Shown: positions 10,351 through 19,452 of the stretch, one piece after another
How the letters are laid out: each line of letters begins with the position of its first letter
Position numbering within the stretch: the first letter of the stretch is position 1
Source: Calothrix membranacea FACHB-236
GTDB lineage: Bacteria; Cyanobacteriota; Cyanobacteriia; Cyanobacteriales; Nostocaceae
Assembly (NCBI RefSeq): GCF_014696315.1
Contig: NZ_JACJPX010000002.1
Location: forward strand, 1 to 64,000
Direction of reading: 5' to 3'
DNA length: 64,000 bases
Notes under the pieces: model-generated
What the model was told of the DNA's origin: nothing
The model's input: only the letters and a program-made list of their open reading frames with translations
Databases searched by the model: none
Program-made: the position numbers and the translations under genes

Positions 10351-10789
10351 ACTCAACTACTCAGTTAAAGATTTATGCTGAAGGCTGTCGGGGATATACT
10401 TTCCCGCCGACTTCCTATGAAGAGGAGCGCAAAGCTTTGCGCCCCTACAGATGTTTGATGTGTTGCAACAATCTTTTCCAGATGAGATTGATGTCTAATC
10501 ATTTTATTATTACAGATTATGAATAATTTTTAATCTACTCTTACGGTTTGATAGCCCATGTACAGACTCTAAGCAGACTGAAGTTGGACTTATCGACAAG
10601 CACAAACCCGCTTAATGAGAGGGATTAATGATGTCACATAGCAAAACAGTAACTAGAAAACATTTCTTAACTGCACATTCTAAAGAAATAATTAAATATT
10701 AAAAATAATGTTTAATTGCATGAGATTGTAAATAAACAATAAAACCTCTCATTTTTAATGGGGTCAGTCATTATAAAGACCCTAAATAT
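10351..10789. other. Intergenic spacer with a small palindrome
   Basis: No gene is seen in the spacer after the kinase stop. It holds a perfect palindrome gcgcaaagctttgcgc near 10428-10443, embedded in a gaggagcgcaaag...cccctacag context that looks like a dispersed repeat. The rest is AT-rich. Confidence 0.6.
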
Positions 10790-10844
10790 AAAGCTATTTG
10801 GCACTCTCACTGTCTTTCACGTTGGGGGTGCCAAATAGCTTTTT
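10790..10844. terminator. Hairpin terminator candidate
   Basis: A perfect inverted repeat pairs aaagctatttggcac (10790-10804) with gtgccaaatagcttt (10828-10842), followed by a short T run. The loop is about 23 nt, which is long. It lies between the ends of the convergent kinase and SLH-glycosidase genes and could serve the + strand transcript. Confidence 0.6.
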
Positions 10845-10871
10845 AGATAGATTTATCTTGATTCTTTAAAC

Positions 10872-10899
10872 GTAAGGGCACAAAATGTTGTGCCCTTAC
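10872..10899. repeat. Dispersed hairpin GTAAGGGCACAA-type (copy 1)
   Basis: A perfect 12-bp stem, gtaagggcacaa with ttgtgcccttac, encloses a 4-nt loop. Related hairpins occur at 20637-20663 and 32104-32134, all in spacers. It behaves like a dispersed palindrome family rather than a gene-specific signal, although here it could also help end the - strand gene. Confidence 0.8.
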
Positions 10900-10921
10900 C
10901 CATATCATTTAAATAAATTGC

Positions 10922-13105
10922 TCAAGTCACTGTAATCATCACTCCCTGGCTTTCATTTGCTAACCTATCGACGGCGCACACAGCGTATGTTCCCGGCCCT
11001 ACAGTGGCAAAGGTTGTACCAGCAGATAAAATACGCTGAATTACCCAGCCATCCCCACTTTGGCGATAAAGTGTCCAAGAACGAACTGGCTGATCATCTC
11101 CAGGTTTCCAATTGAGTTTACCGTTCACATATACTAGCCCTGTGGGTGGTGCTGGTGCTGTTGTCACCTGGGAAGACCAAGTAGGAGGAATGGCAGGTTT
11201 GCTATAAATTTGAGTTTGGAACCTATCAGCGATACCTTGGCTGTTTTCCATCAAAACACCCAAATTAAAAAAGATATTACCGAGAGAATACCTTCCAGCT
11301 TGGCTACGACTAATTATTACCTGCTTTTCAATCTCCTCACTTTCGCGACTCTTGTTGCTAGGTTCAGTCAAATTGTTACCAGCGTAAACGTGTTTTTGTT
11401 TTGCGTTTATCTGTGTCCACCAATTGAGTAACGCAGGATAACTTTGTTGTGTTTGGTCGGTACGCCAATAAAGTTGAGGCGCAATATAATCAACCCAGCC
11501 TAACTCTAACCATTTCTTAGCATCAGCATACAGTACATTATAGGCATCTAAGCCAGTAATACCTGCTGGTTGTCCGGGGCGATAAATTCCAAAGGGACTA
11601 ATACCAAATTTCACATGGGGCTTTGTGGCTTTAATTCCTTCTGATAGACGCAGCACCATGAGATTGACGTTTTCTCGCCGCCAATCACCTAAACTCAGTC
11701 CACCGCCAGCAGATTTGTAAGCTTCATAGGTTTTGCTGTCGGGGAAAGTTTGCCCAGATATGGGATAAGGATAAAAATAGTCGTCTAAGTGAACGCCATC
11801 AATATCATACCGACGCACAACATCAAGAATAACGTTATAAGCCCTATCCTGAACGATTTGAATCCCTGGGTCCATCCACAATTGATTGCCCCATCTATAA
11901 ACGACTTGGGGATTCGTGACAACTATGTGGGGACTGACATTAATTCCACTATTGACACTAGTCTTAGCGCGGTAAGGGTTAAACCAAGCATGAACTTCAA
12001 TGTTGCGCTTGTGGCATTCTGCGATCGCAAACTCTAAGGGATCGTAGTATGGATCTGGTGCTTTCCCTTGCGTTCCCGTAATCCAAGCACTCCAAGGTTC
12101 TAACGTTGACGCATACACAGCATCGCCTTCTGGTCGCACCTGTAAAATTAAGGCATTAAAGTTGAGTTGCTGTAAGCGAGTAATAATTGCAACTAGCTCA
12201 GATTTCTGTTGTGCAACAGGTAATCCAGGTTTAGAAGGCCAATCACCATTCCAGACTGATGCTACCCACGCCCCGCGAAACTCCCTTTGATGACTTAGCC
12301 TCACAGTATTCTGTGGTACTTCTACCTTAGGTGGCTCAACTGGAGGTACTACTACAGGCGGATCAACTGGAGGTACTACTACAGGTGGATCAACTGGAGT
12401 TACTACTACAGGTGGATCAACTGGAGTTACTACTACCACAGGTGGATTAACTGGAGGATCTACTGGCTTTGGAGGTACTACTACCACAGGTGGTGTTGGA
12501 GATGGCACCAAGTACGCAGAGCTAATCTTATCTACTTGCCCTAGATATACCAAAGCTTGATAGGCTATGACCGCTAAATCAGCACGAGTTGCGGCTAGAT
12601 TGGGGTTGAGTAATTTGAGATTTGGGTAGTTAACTACTAACCCTGCACTCGTAGCAATAGCTACTTGATTTTTGGCATAACCTGCGATCGCAGTCGCATC
12701 TGTATAATATTGCGACAATTTATTAACTAAGTCAGGTTTGATTTTAGTAGCAATCTCTAAGCCATTAACTATTGCAACTAAAACATCACCCCGAGAAATT
12801 CTATTATTGGGGCGGAAAGTTTTATCAGGGTACCCTGAAATAAACCCTGTTTCATAAGCATTTTTAATAACATTGGCTGCCCAATGATTAGTCGGTACAT
12901 CAGTAAACGGGGAATATTTGCGCTTAGAAGTAAGTGTAAAGACTTTGGCAATGAGGGCAGCAAATTCAGCACGAGTGACTGAGTTATCTGGGCGAAAAGT
13001 ACCGTTAGGATACCCATTGATTAAGCGCCGCCCTGATAAAGCTCCAATAAATGAGCTTGCCCAATGGCCTTTAATATCCGAAAACGCTGTAGAAGTAGAT
13101 ACCAT
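10922..13105 (-). CDS. SLH-domain protein with GHL10 (DUF187-like) glycosidase domain
   Basis: Predicted cell-surface glycosidase-like protein of 727 residues. Three SLH motifs occupy about 8-190 (FSDIKGHWASSFI, FTDVPTNHWAANVI, then a degenerate third). A proline/valine linker of DPPVVV units spans about 195-270. The GHL10 TIM-barrel region runs about 275-610, with FRGAWVASVWNGDWPS, GVHLDDYFYPYP, FGISPFGIYRPG and YIAPQLYWR. The last 80 residues look like a fibronectin-III-like domain (PPTGL...SWTLYRQ). SLH domains normally bind peptidoglycan-linked polymer, and GHL10 domains are thought to act on glycans. Oddly, no signal peptide is visible from ATG 13105, and the upstream ATG near 13129 is out of frame. 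Export route is therefore unclear. Confidence 0.9.
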   Translation of the reverse strand: MVSTSTAFSDIKGHWASSFIGALSGRRLINGYPNGTFRPDNSVTRAEFAALIAKVFTLTSKRKYSPFTDVPTNHWAANVIKNAYETGFISGYPDKTFRPNNRISRGDVLVAIVNGLEIATKIKPDLVNKLSQYYTDATAIAGYAKNQVAIATSAGLVVNYPNLKLLNPNLAATRADLAVIAYQALVYLGQVDKISSAYLVPSPTPPVVVVPPKPVDPPVNPPVVVVTPVDPPVVVTPVDPPVVVPPVDPPVVVPPVEPPKVEVPQNTVRLSHQREFRGAWVASVWNGDWPSKPGLPVAQQKSELVAIITRLQQLNFNALILQVRPEGDAVYASTLEPWSAWITGTQGKAPDPYYDPLEFAIAECHKRNIEVHAWFNPYRAKTSVNSGINVSPHIVVTNPQVVYRWGNQLWMDPGIQIVQDRAYNVILDVVRRYDIDGVHLDDYFYPYPISGQTFPDSKTYEAYKSAGGGLSLGDWRRENVNLMVLRLSEGIKATKPHVKFGISPFGIYRPGQPAGITGLDAYNVLYADAKKWLELGWVDYIAPQLYWRTDQTQQSYPALLNWWTQINAKQKHVYAGNNLTEPSNKSRESEEIEKQVIISRSQAGRYSLGNIFFNLGVLMENSQGIADRFQTQIYSKPAIPPTWSSQVTTAPAPPTGLVYVNGKLNWKPGDDQPVRSWTLYRQSGDGWVIQRILSAGTTFATVGPGTYAVCAVDRLANESQGVMITVT
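12330..12490. repeat. Intragenic repeat coding the Pro/Val linker
   Basis: About five imperfect copies of a unit containing ggtggatcaactggag plus a tactactac tract encode the DPPVVV linker of the SLH-glycosidase. Units are in frame, so slippage would change linker length without breaking the gene. Confidence 0.8.
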
Positions 13106-13520
13106 TGTTGATTGCAGCTAGCGTTGTCATTGTGATTATCTCTTGTTAATTTAGCAACATCAGCGCGATCGCTGCATTTCTACATTTTTCTTCTTTCTTC
13201 TCCTCATTTTTCTCTCTTATGGGTTTTATCCCACCTTCATCTTACGATTTGTATTCATTTATCCTAAAATTGCTTAACTTGTGATATATCTCACCAGATG
13301 CGTAACTACAAATTCTCTAATTGCAATGAGGTGACTATCACAAATAAATTGTCTCAATGTCTGGATTGCACAAGACTGCTAATTCTCTCGGCTCCCTGCT
13401 TCATCAGTGATGGAACATTGATTTAATTGCAAGTCGCTGAAAGGGAACCTTTTGGAGGCTGACTAGTTCAGATATTAACCAAGTTCAATTATGATGTATC
13501 AATAAAATTTTTCTAATACC
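13106..13520. other. Intergenic region between divergent genes
   Basis: This 415-bp spacer separates the SLH-glycosidase and the MltA-like gene, which are transcribed away from each other, so it should contain both promoters. One HIP1 octamer lies near 13167. I see no convincing operator, RNA gene or terminator. Confidence 0.5.
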
Positions 13521-14876
13521 ATGAGTATCATATTCACTAAAAAAATTCGCTTAACAGTAGGTTTAGCTACCTTATTAGTTGTTGGTTTTGCCAATAATCA
13601 TTTATCTGCTCAGTCAAAAGATAAACAACTAATTCCAGCAAATCAGACTACGCCAAATCTCTCTTTTACTCAACAAGAAAAACCAGTTACTTTATCATCA
13701 TTTCTGCTTCCTTTAATGAAATCTGCTCAGATACTTGCTGCAAATGGGCAAAATTTGGTGAGCGAGCCGCAAATATTTACAGGAGCAATTACTCAAGCTA
13801 ATAATCATACATCAGGGCAAACTTTTGCTTCAGCATCTAAAAAATATGATGTAGTTGATGAGTTTAAAAAATATAAATTTAGTATTAATTCTAATCAGAT
13901 TTTTGCTGCAACTAAGTTACCAAAATCTAAAATTAGTTTTAATCAGAAAGACTTATTAACTGTACTAGTTAACACGAGAAAATATTATCAAGACTATGCT
14001 CAAGAAGACCCTGATATTTTACGTACAGGGGTGCTGGGTTCTCAAGGAGTTAGTATTGATGATGTGCTGAAAACCTTAGAGTTTATGATTACGATTTTAC
14101 AGGAAGATATTGCGAATAATCGCACTACTCGCTTGCAAGATCCTAATTTCATTAATAGCAATTTTAAAGTTATTAAATGGTCTCCTTATAATCCCAAGCA
14201 AACAAAACAACAAAAATTACGCATTACAAAATATGCTGTGTTTATTCACACGGGTTCACATAAAAAAACATCTACTTTTAATATTCCAATTTATAGTTTA
14301 AAAGATAATTTGGCTGCTGATAAATTCTACACCAAATATACAAAACAAGATGTATTATCAGGTATTTATGAACCTGGAGGTAAAGAATATGGCAAAGTCG
14401 AGCCGCTTGCATATTTAACACGCCAAGGTTTAGAAGAAGCCCTAATGCAGGGAACAATATTCATCAAATTTACTGATGGTACAGAAGCATATTTTAATGT
14501 AGATAGAAATAATGGAATGCCCTATATTCGAGGATTAAAAGCCACATCCCAAAAGCGCTACTGGTACTTTAGAAAAGTTGATGCTATCAAAGGTTATGGT
14601 TATAAAATAGATGCCAAAATATCTATTAAACCAGGAGTAACTTTTGCTGGTGATATTCTCAATGTCGGTTTAGGTAAAATTATTGTGCTTGAGAATATAA
14701 TAAATGGGCGCAAGCAACTGCAAATGGGCGTGGTTGCTGATACAGGTGGAGCTTTTTTACCTAACCTGTATCAACTCGATTTTTTAGCAGGTATTTTTCA
14801 GAGTAATAAACAATTTGCACAGCGAATTGCACAAATGCCTGACTATGCTACAGCATATGTATTAGTGAAAAAATAA
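13521..14876 (+). CDS. Secreted protein with MltA-like C-terminal features
   Basis: The 451-residue product starts with a basic, hydrophobic signal-peptide-like segment (KKIRLTVGLATLLVVGFA, then LSAQS). No lipobox is seen. The first half is Lys/Asn-rich. The second half resembles lytic transglycosylase MltA. YEPGGKEYGKVEPLAYLTRQ, GLEEALMQGTIFIKFTDG and AYFNV match the order of the MltA barrel, and VVADTGGAFLPNLYQLDF resembles the 3D-domain catalytic Asp region (DTGGAI...DLF). If correct, it would cleave peptidoglycan glycan strands in the periplasm. The match is by eye and distant. It stands alone, divergent from the SLH-glycosidase gene. Gene integrity is certain; function is tentative. Confidence 0.72.
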   Translation: MSIIFTKKIRLTVGLATLLVVGFANNHLSAQSKDKQLIPANQTTPNLSFTQQEKPVTLSSFLLPLMKSAQILAANGQNLVSEPQIFTGAITQANNHTSGQTFASASKKYDVVDEFKKYKFSINSNQIFAATKLPKSKISFNQKDLLTVLVNTRKYYQDYAQEDPDILRTGVLGSQGVSIDDVLKTLEFMITILQEDIANNRTTRLQDPNFINSNFKVIKWSPYNPKQTKQQKLRITKYAVFIHTGSHKKTSTFNIPIYSLKDNLAADKFYTKYTKQDVLSGIYEPGGKEYGKVEPLAYLTRQGLEEALMQGTIFIKFTDGTEAYFNVDRNNGMPYIRGLKATSQKRYWYFRKVDAIKGYGYKIDAKISIKPGVTFAGDILNVGLGKIIVLENIINGRKQLQMGVVADTGGAFLPNLYQLDFLAGIFQSNKQFAQRIAQMPDYATAYVLVKK

Positions 14877-14883
14877 ACAATCA

Positions 14884-14937
14884 GCCGTTGACTTTTGACT
14901 TTTGACTGTTGACGGTTCACATTCAACAGTCAACAAT
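14884..14937. repeat. GTTGACTTTTGAC-type inverted spacer repeat
   Basis: The sequence gttgacttttgacttttgac and a matching gtcaac-rich right half (caacagtcaac) form an imperfect inverted repeat between convergent genes. A related, better-formed copy lies at 42294-42352. It is probably a dispersed heptamer-derived repeat (CAACAGT is an STRR unit). Confidence 0.6.
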
Positions 14938-14975
14938 AGTAATGGAATATTTTTTACTTGAAAATCGCTGACTAT

Positions 14976-15824
14976 TTATACAATTATTGATGATTGCTCA
15001 ATCAGTGCATGAGGTAGGCGACCCCATTCATTCCACGAACCATCATAATTTCTCACGTTGGGATAACCCAACAAGTATTTCAAAACAAACCAAGTATATG
15101 CCGATCGCCCGCCAATGGCACAGTAAGCAAATACTTCTTTGTCAGGCGTAATCCCTTTACTACTGTAGAGATGATGCAACTCTTCGGCTGACTTGAAAGT
15201 TCCATCCGCATTCAAAGTCAAGGTATGTTCAATATGCACTGCACCCGGAATATGTCCGGCGCGTTCTGTTCCTTGTGGCGGCTGCATCATGAATAATTCA
15301 CCATTGTACTCTTGAGGAGTACGCACATCTAATAATACACGCTCTGTTTGCAGCAAAGAGACTTGAACTTCCGCCAGCAAAACCCTCAAGTTAGCATCGG
15401 GTGCTTTGGCTTGGTAGTTTGTGGGTGTAAAAGTAGACAACTCTGCTGCTAGTGGACGACCTTCTGCTACCCATTTCTGATAACCGCCATTGAGAACATA
15501 TACGCGATTATGCCCAAAGAGTTGCAACAGCCAGAAAATCCAACCTCCGGTTCCAGGATAGCTACCATAGGCGATGACTGTTGTGTCAGGGGAAATACCT
15601 GATCGCGCAAGTAGCTTTTCTATAGATGTAGGATCTAAATTTATCCGCAAATCGGGAGTTAAGATATCCGTGAAGATATTCCAAAAGACTGCACCAGGGA
15701 TGTGAGCATTTTTGTATGGTTCTGGACTCATATCCACCTCAACCACCCGCACACTAGAATCGTTGAGATGATCCATCAGCCATTGCGTATTGATCAGAAC
15801 TTCAGGATGAGCATACTGAGACAT
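14976..15824 (-). CDS. Sulfurtransferase with two rhodanese domains
   Basis: Thiosulfate or 3-mercaptopyruvate sulfurtransferase, 282 residues, cytoplasmic. The N-terminal rhodanese domain (about 8-125) is inactive-type and the C-terminal domain (about 150-275) carries the catalytic Cys in AYCAIGGRSAYTWF near residue 233. Conserved elements include VVEVDMSPEPYKNAHIPGA and LLDVRTPQEYNGE. The active loop CAIGGR is not the classical CRKGVT of bovine rhodanese nor CGSGVTA of mercaptopyruvate enzymes, so substrate preference is open. It is divergent from the GAF-LuxR regulator, with 96 bp between starts, which hints at a shared control region. Confidence 0.9.
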   Translation of the reverse strand: MSQYAHPEVLINTQWLMDHLNDSSVRVVEVDMSPEPYKNAHIPGAVFWNIFTDILTPDLRINLDPTSIEKLLARSGISPDTTVIAYGSYPGTGGWIFWLLQLFGHNRVYVLNGGYQKWVAEGRPLAAELSTFTPTNYQAKAPDANLRVLLAEVQVSLLQTERVLLDVRTPQEYNGELFMMQPPQGTERAGHIPGAVHIEHTLTLNADGTFKSAEELHHLYSSKGITPDKEVFAYCAIGGRSAYTWFVLKYLLGYPNVRNYDGSWNEWGRLPHALIEQSSIIV

Positions 15825-15920
15825 TGGTTGTTCTCCTGTGATTTACACTAAAACTAAGATTAGGAGAAGAGACTTAGCTCGCCCAGTCCTCGATCGTGTA
15901 CAGTTTTCGACACAATAATC

Positions 15921-16631
15921 ATGAGAAATTCCTTGCAGTTGCTCTTTGAAGCCATCAACCAGGCCCAGAATGAACAGGAATTGCGATCGCAAGTTGTACC
16001 GCAACTCGGTGAGTATTTTACGACTAAAAAATGTGGCATTTTCTTCTTCGATGAACTGCGCTTTTTAGATCGCAAACTGCAGAAAATACTGGACATTGCA
16101 CTATCAATCGAACATAACCCAGTTGCACGTTACTTGGTGGAACGTCACACTCCGGTTCATGAAGCCTTAGTTACATCACCCCATGTCTGGAGAATGATTT
16201 GTCCTCGAAGCGATCATTGGCACGTCATGGCAGGGCCGATAGTTAGTCATGGGAAACTAGTGGGTGCAATTGGCTTTACCCGTGAACAGAAAATGACTGC
16301 ATTTGATGCCCAGAATTTAGCAGATTTAAGTGGGCTGTGTCTGCACCTCTCGATTTGGAATGCGACAGTGCGATCGCAATCTCATAATTTCAAGTGCGAT
16401 CGTCTAACGCCTCGTGAATTGCAAATTGCTGAATTAGTGGCGTTAGGTTATACCAACGCCGAAATCGGTCAGCAACTTTGGATTACCGAAAATTCTGTGA
16501 AACAAGCACTGAAGAGAATGTTTCGTAAGCTTGAAGTTTCCTCTCGTGCTGAGATGGTTGCTCAACTTGCCGCAGTTACACAGCATTCTTCACCAATCAC
16601 AAATAAAATACAGCAGATTGCAGGTATATGA
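15921..16631 (+). CDS. LuxR-family transcriptional regulator with GAF-like domain
   Basis: A 236-residue cytoplasmic regulator. The first 150 residues look like a small GAF sensor domain (FTTKKCGIFFFDELRFLD...GPIVSHGKLVGAIGFTRE). The C-terminus, about 165-225, is a LuxR/GerE helix-turn-helix: LTPRELQIAELVALGYTNAE followed by IGQQLWITENSVKQALKRMF. There is no receiver domain, so it probably senses a small molecule or redox state directly. The divergent arrangement with the sulfurtransferase suggests it may regulate that gene. The ATG at 15921 gives a compact start. Target and ligand cannot be deduced from sequence. Confidence 0.9.
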   Translation: MRNSLQLLFEAINQAQNEQELRSQVVPQLGEYFTTKKCGIFFFDELRFLDRKLQKILDIALSIEHNPVARYLVERHTPVHEALVTSPHVWRMICPRSDHWHVMAGPIVSHGKLVGAIGFTREQKMTAFDAQNLADLSGLCLHLSIWNATVRSQSHNFKCDRLTPRELQIAELVALGYTNAEIGQQLWITENSVKQALKRMFRKLEVSSRAEMVAQLAAVTQHSSPITNKIQQIAGI

Positions 16632-16655
16632 GATAATACTTGTCGGTTAAGGGGA

Positions 16656-16730
16656 AAAAGGAGACTGGGAAAAAGAAAAGAAAAAACCTTTAAGCATTTA
16701 GTCTTTTAATATCGAGATTGTCTCCTTTTC
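16656..16730. terminator. Long imperfect hairpin between convergent genes
   Basis: aaaaggagac (16656-16665) pairs with gtctcctttt (16720-16729). Purine-rich inner tracts pair partly with the pyrimidine tract that follows. It lies between the LuxR gene and the patatin-like gene and may serve as a weak bidirectional terminator. The preceding 19 bases, 16635-16653, recur at 32807-32825 in inverted orientation. Confidence 0.45.
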
Positions 16731-16762
16731 TTTCTTTTTCAGCAAACCCTAATTGGGGATTC

Positions 16763-18940
16763 CTAGTCTGACATACTCCAGGTTTCTCGCCACAGTTTTT
16801 TAATAGCTTGAATTTTGCGCCCTTTTTTCATTTCATTCCAACCCTCTTGAATAGCCTTTTGTTCTTTATCAGTTAACCTCCAAGATAAAGGTGGTTGATA
16901 CCTGCCATTTTTGTAAAATTCTGGCGCATCTTCTTCTGACGGAAAGAATATAGAAAAGTATTGGATGTCTACCCCATCTTTATTTTCTGACTTGTCTTGA
17001 TATGTTTTCCATCTATTTTTCAGCAAATCTGCTTCAGTTGCATTTCGATTCGCTTGAATTGGATCTCGAACTTTAAACATCGCTAGTAATGGCCCAATAG
17101 TTGCCATAAACCAGCCACCATCACCTTTAACATCTTCACTTTTATTATCTTTCTTAAAACTTGTTTCCGGAAAGGCATTAATTTGCAATACCAGCACACG
17201 TTGGACATTCAATTGCTTTTCGGGTTTGAGCCATTTGTTGAGCCATTCTGCAATTGTAACGAAACCAGAATTATCAAAATAGCCACCATCAGCAATATGA
17301 TAATTTTTACCGGGAATATTCTGATTGCTACGACAAATTGGAGAAACATAGGGAAAAGTAGAAGAGAGTCTTGCTGCTGTCACAGCATTTATGTCATAGC
17401 CGTTATAAAGCGTATTGAAATCTACATATTTTTTTTCATTTTTCTCACAAAAAGTCATAGGAGAAATCAGGAATCTCCGACCGTCTTCCACGAGAGTGGC
17501 ATTGAATATAGGAATAGGAATTTCACCTGCAAAAATTTGTTTCCGCCATGTTGCTAAGGTTTTTTTGGTTCCTGATTGCCTCATTTCCCCTTGCCAATCT
17601 GTCTCAACGGCGGTACCGCGATCAAAATTTTTACGAACTATGAAGGGTAAGCCAATAAATCGCCATATATCCAGATATGCTAAACCCCAACTCACAGCAT
17701 CTAAACTATCTTTTGTAGCGCTCTGAAATATACAATTCAATTCATGATCTTGAGGATAACCCTTGTCTTGTGAATCGCTTTTAGTATCTTCAATAAAGCG
17801 ATCCAGGTAGTACATTGTCCCTACTGAACCGCCAGAAACAGCACTAATTAAACCAATAGCTTTAGTAAATGACTTGCCTAATAAATCTTCATCTTGTAAC
17901 CCAGTGAGTACTTGTGCTGTCCAACCAGCTGCTTGAATTCCGCCACCACTAGCGCAAACAATCACTAAAGTTCGCTCTCCATTTTGGTGCTGTAGCCGTG
18001 TATCTAGTATTTGTTTAAAGTTTTCAGCATCGCTATTAATTGCCTGCTTATTATCTTGATTTTCTGTTAATGGCTCAAGTTGAAAATAGTGATCTACTCC
18101 AAATGCATAATATGTAAAAGCTGAGAAAAGCAGCAAAATAATAAATACAGGAACCCGAAAATAATCTAGGTAAAAACTTGCACCTCCATAAAAAAGTGTT
18201 GCCATCGAAATAATTAGCAACAAATAAAAAAGTGCTGGTGCTTCAGGACGATCTGGATTGGATTCTGGGTTGAAAATTAAACCAACCGCGATGTAAATAA
18301 CTGTGCCCACTAACAGAAAAGCGATCGCAGTTAAATGTCCTTCTGTCAATTCGTTATTTTGAAGATTGATATAGCCTTCTACACCATGTTTAATCATCGA
18401 GAAAGCACTAGCTGCTTTCTCTTTAAATAAAGCATTTGCTCCTAACCAATTTCTGAGCAAACTAGTAAAAATCACCAACCCAATGCTGGCGACTAGTCCT
18501 ACAACTGTCCCCCATCTTATATCTTGCGGCTGTAGCTTCTCGCGAGATAAATCTATTGTCACGAAACAAATATATGCACTCAAGCCAATTGCGATCGCAT
18601 ATTGCCAAAATTCGGAAATTTCTAGGATTACTGGTACACCAAAGCGCTCTGGTGCATTATGTATAATAATCGATGCTACCAATACTACCGATATTCCGGC
18701 GGCGATCGCACTGATAATCACGGCGGCTAATTGCCATTTATTCCGCAGCACAAATAAATTTTTGAGTATGGCTGGTAGCCAATCTTTGGCAGCTTTCGGG
18801 AGAAGCAGCAGGAATAAACCCATAATTAAGGGCATACGTAAAAAGAAAATATATTGCCAAATAATGCTGGGACTGAAGAACCATACTGCTATGGCTGTTA
18901 GCACTAATACAAACCAAATAATTTTTTCCATTTCTGTCAC
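16763..18940 (-). CDS. Membrane-anchored patatin-like phospholipase
   Basis: A 725-residue protein with about eight predicted membrane helices in the first 290 residues (for example IIWFVLVLTAIAVWFF and ALFYLLLIISMATLFYGG). A patatin/cPLA2-like lipase domain follows. The oxyanion glycine region is VIVCASGGGIQAAGW near 325, the nucleophile motif is SAVSGGSVGTMYYLDRF (GxSxG Ser near residue 371), and the catalytic-dyad Asp is in IADGGYFDNSGF near 551. It would hydrolyse acyl esters of membrane lipids at the cytoplasmic face. The soluble domain ends with a basic helical tail. It is a single gene, convergent with the LuxR regulator. Patatin-like proteins with N-terminal membrane domains are known, but the substrate here is unknown. 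Confidence 0.88.
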   Translation of the reverse strand: MTEMEKIIWFVLVLTAIAVWFFSPSIIWQYIFFLRMPLIMGLFLLLLPKAAKDWLPAILKNLFVLRNKWQLAAVIISAIAAGISVVLVASIIIHNAPERFGVPVILEISEFWQYAIAIGLSAYICFVTIDLSREKLQPQDIRWGTVVGLVASIGLVIFTSLLRNWLGANALFKEKAASAFSMIKHGVEGYINLQNNELTEGHLTAIAFLLVGTVIYIAVGLIFNPESNPDRPEAPALFYLLLIISMATLFYGGASFYLDYFRVPVFIILLLFSAFTYYAFGVDHYFQLEPLTENQDNKQAINSDAENFKQILDTRLQHQNGERTLVIVCASGGGIQAAGWTAQVLTGLQDEDLLGKSFTKAIGLISAVSGGSVGTMYYLDRFIEDTKSDSQDKGYPQDHELNCIFQSATKDSLDAVSWGLAYLDIWRFIGLPFIVRKNFDRGTAVETDWQGEMRQSGTKKTLATWRKQIFAGEIPIPIFNATLVEDGRRFLISPMTFCEKNEKKYVDFNTLYNGYDINAVTAARLSSTFPYVSPICRSNQNIPGKNYHIADGGYFDNSGFVTIAEWLNKWLKPEKQLNVQRVLVLQINAFPETSFKKDNKSEDVKGDGGWFMATIGPLLAMFKVRDPIQANRNATEADLLKNRWKTYQDKSENKDGVDIQYFSIFFPSEEDAPEFYKNGRYQPPLSWRLTDKEQKAIQEGWNEMKKGRKIQAIKKLWRETWSMSD

Positions 18941-19452
18941 CCTGTTCGGGTTGGTATTAATATGATTGCAAGCTACAAAAGTTGGTGTAATTTTTCCGCA
19001 AAAATCTCAGAGTAAGTCCTTAGGGTAATTAAAAATTAAAAATTAAAAATTTCAGCACCTCAAAATAAATCTGGTGCTTAAATTAATATTCCTTGCCTTT
19101 TCTTTGTGACGCAAAGCTAGCACTAACTGCACTCTAGGCGAATGCACTTTTTATTATCCATAGATTAATAATGTAGCTAGTATCCCCTTCTTCTGCGATT
19201 GCTGAAGCGGTATCTGTTGTGTTATCACAAATACCGCAGATACTATTAGCATAAATATTCTCTGTAGCCCTGAAGAATTTAACTATTTGTAAAATAATCT
19301 CTTGACAAAAAAGCAATGATATTTATCCCCAAATTCAGCTTTAGGGAGTATCAACTAGAGGTTGCATACTCCCAATCTGATGCAGGAATTTATGTATTAA
19401 ACTTCAATTACTCAATAATTTGGTTGCGATCGCACTCTGTTTTACTATGGGC
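18941..19452. other. Intergenic spacer, no gene supported
   Basis: The spacer contains attaaaa heptamer repeats at about 19026-19051. A 60-codon frame on the - strand at 19134-19316 has no recognisable features or ribosome site. One HIP1 octamer lies near 19427. I see no RNA gene. Confidence 0.5.

Noticed and set aside
10351-10789. Possible small RNA in the spacer after the kinase
   Set aside because: Only a perfect 16-bp palindrome is visible; there is no promoter or terminator pair that would define an RNA.
19134-19316. 60-codon frame on the - strand
   Set aside because: No ribosome site, no recognisable motif, and an isolated position in an AT-rich spacer.
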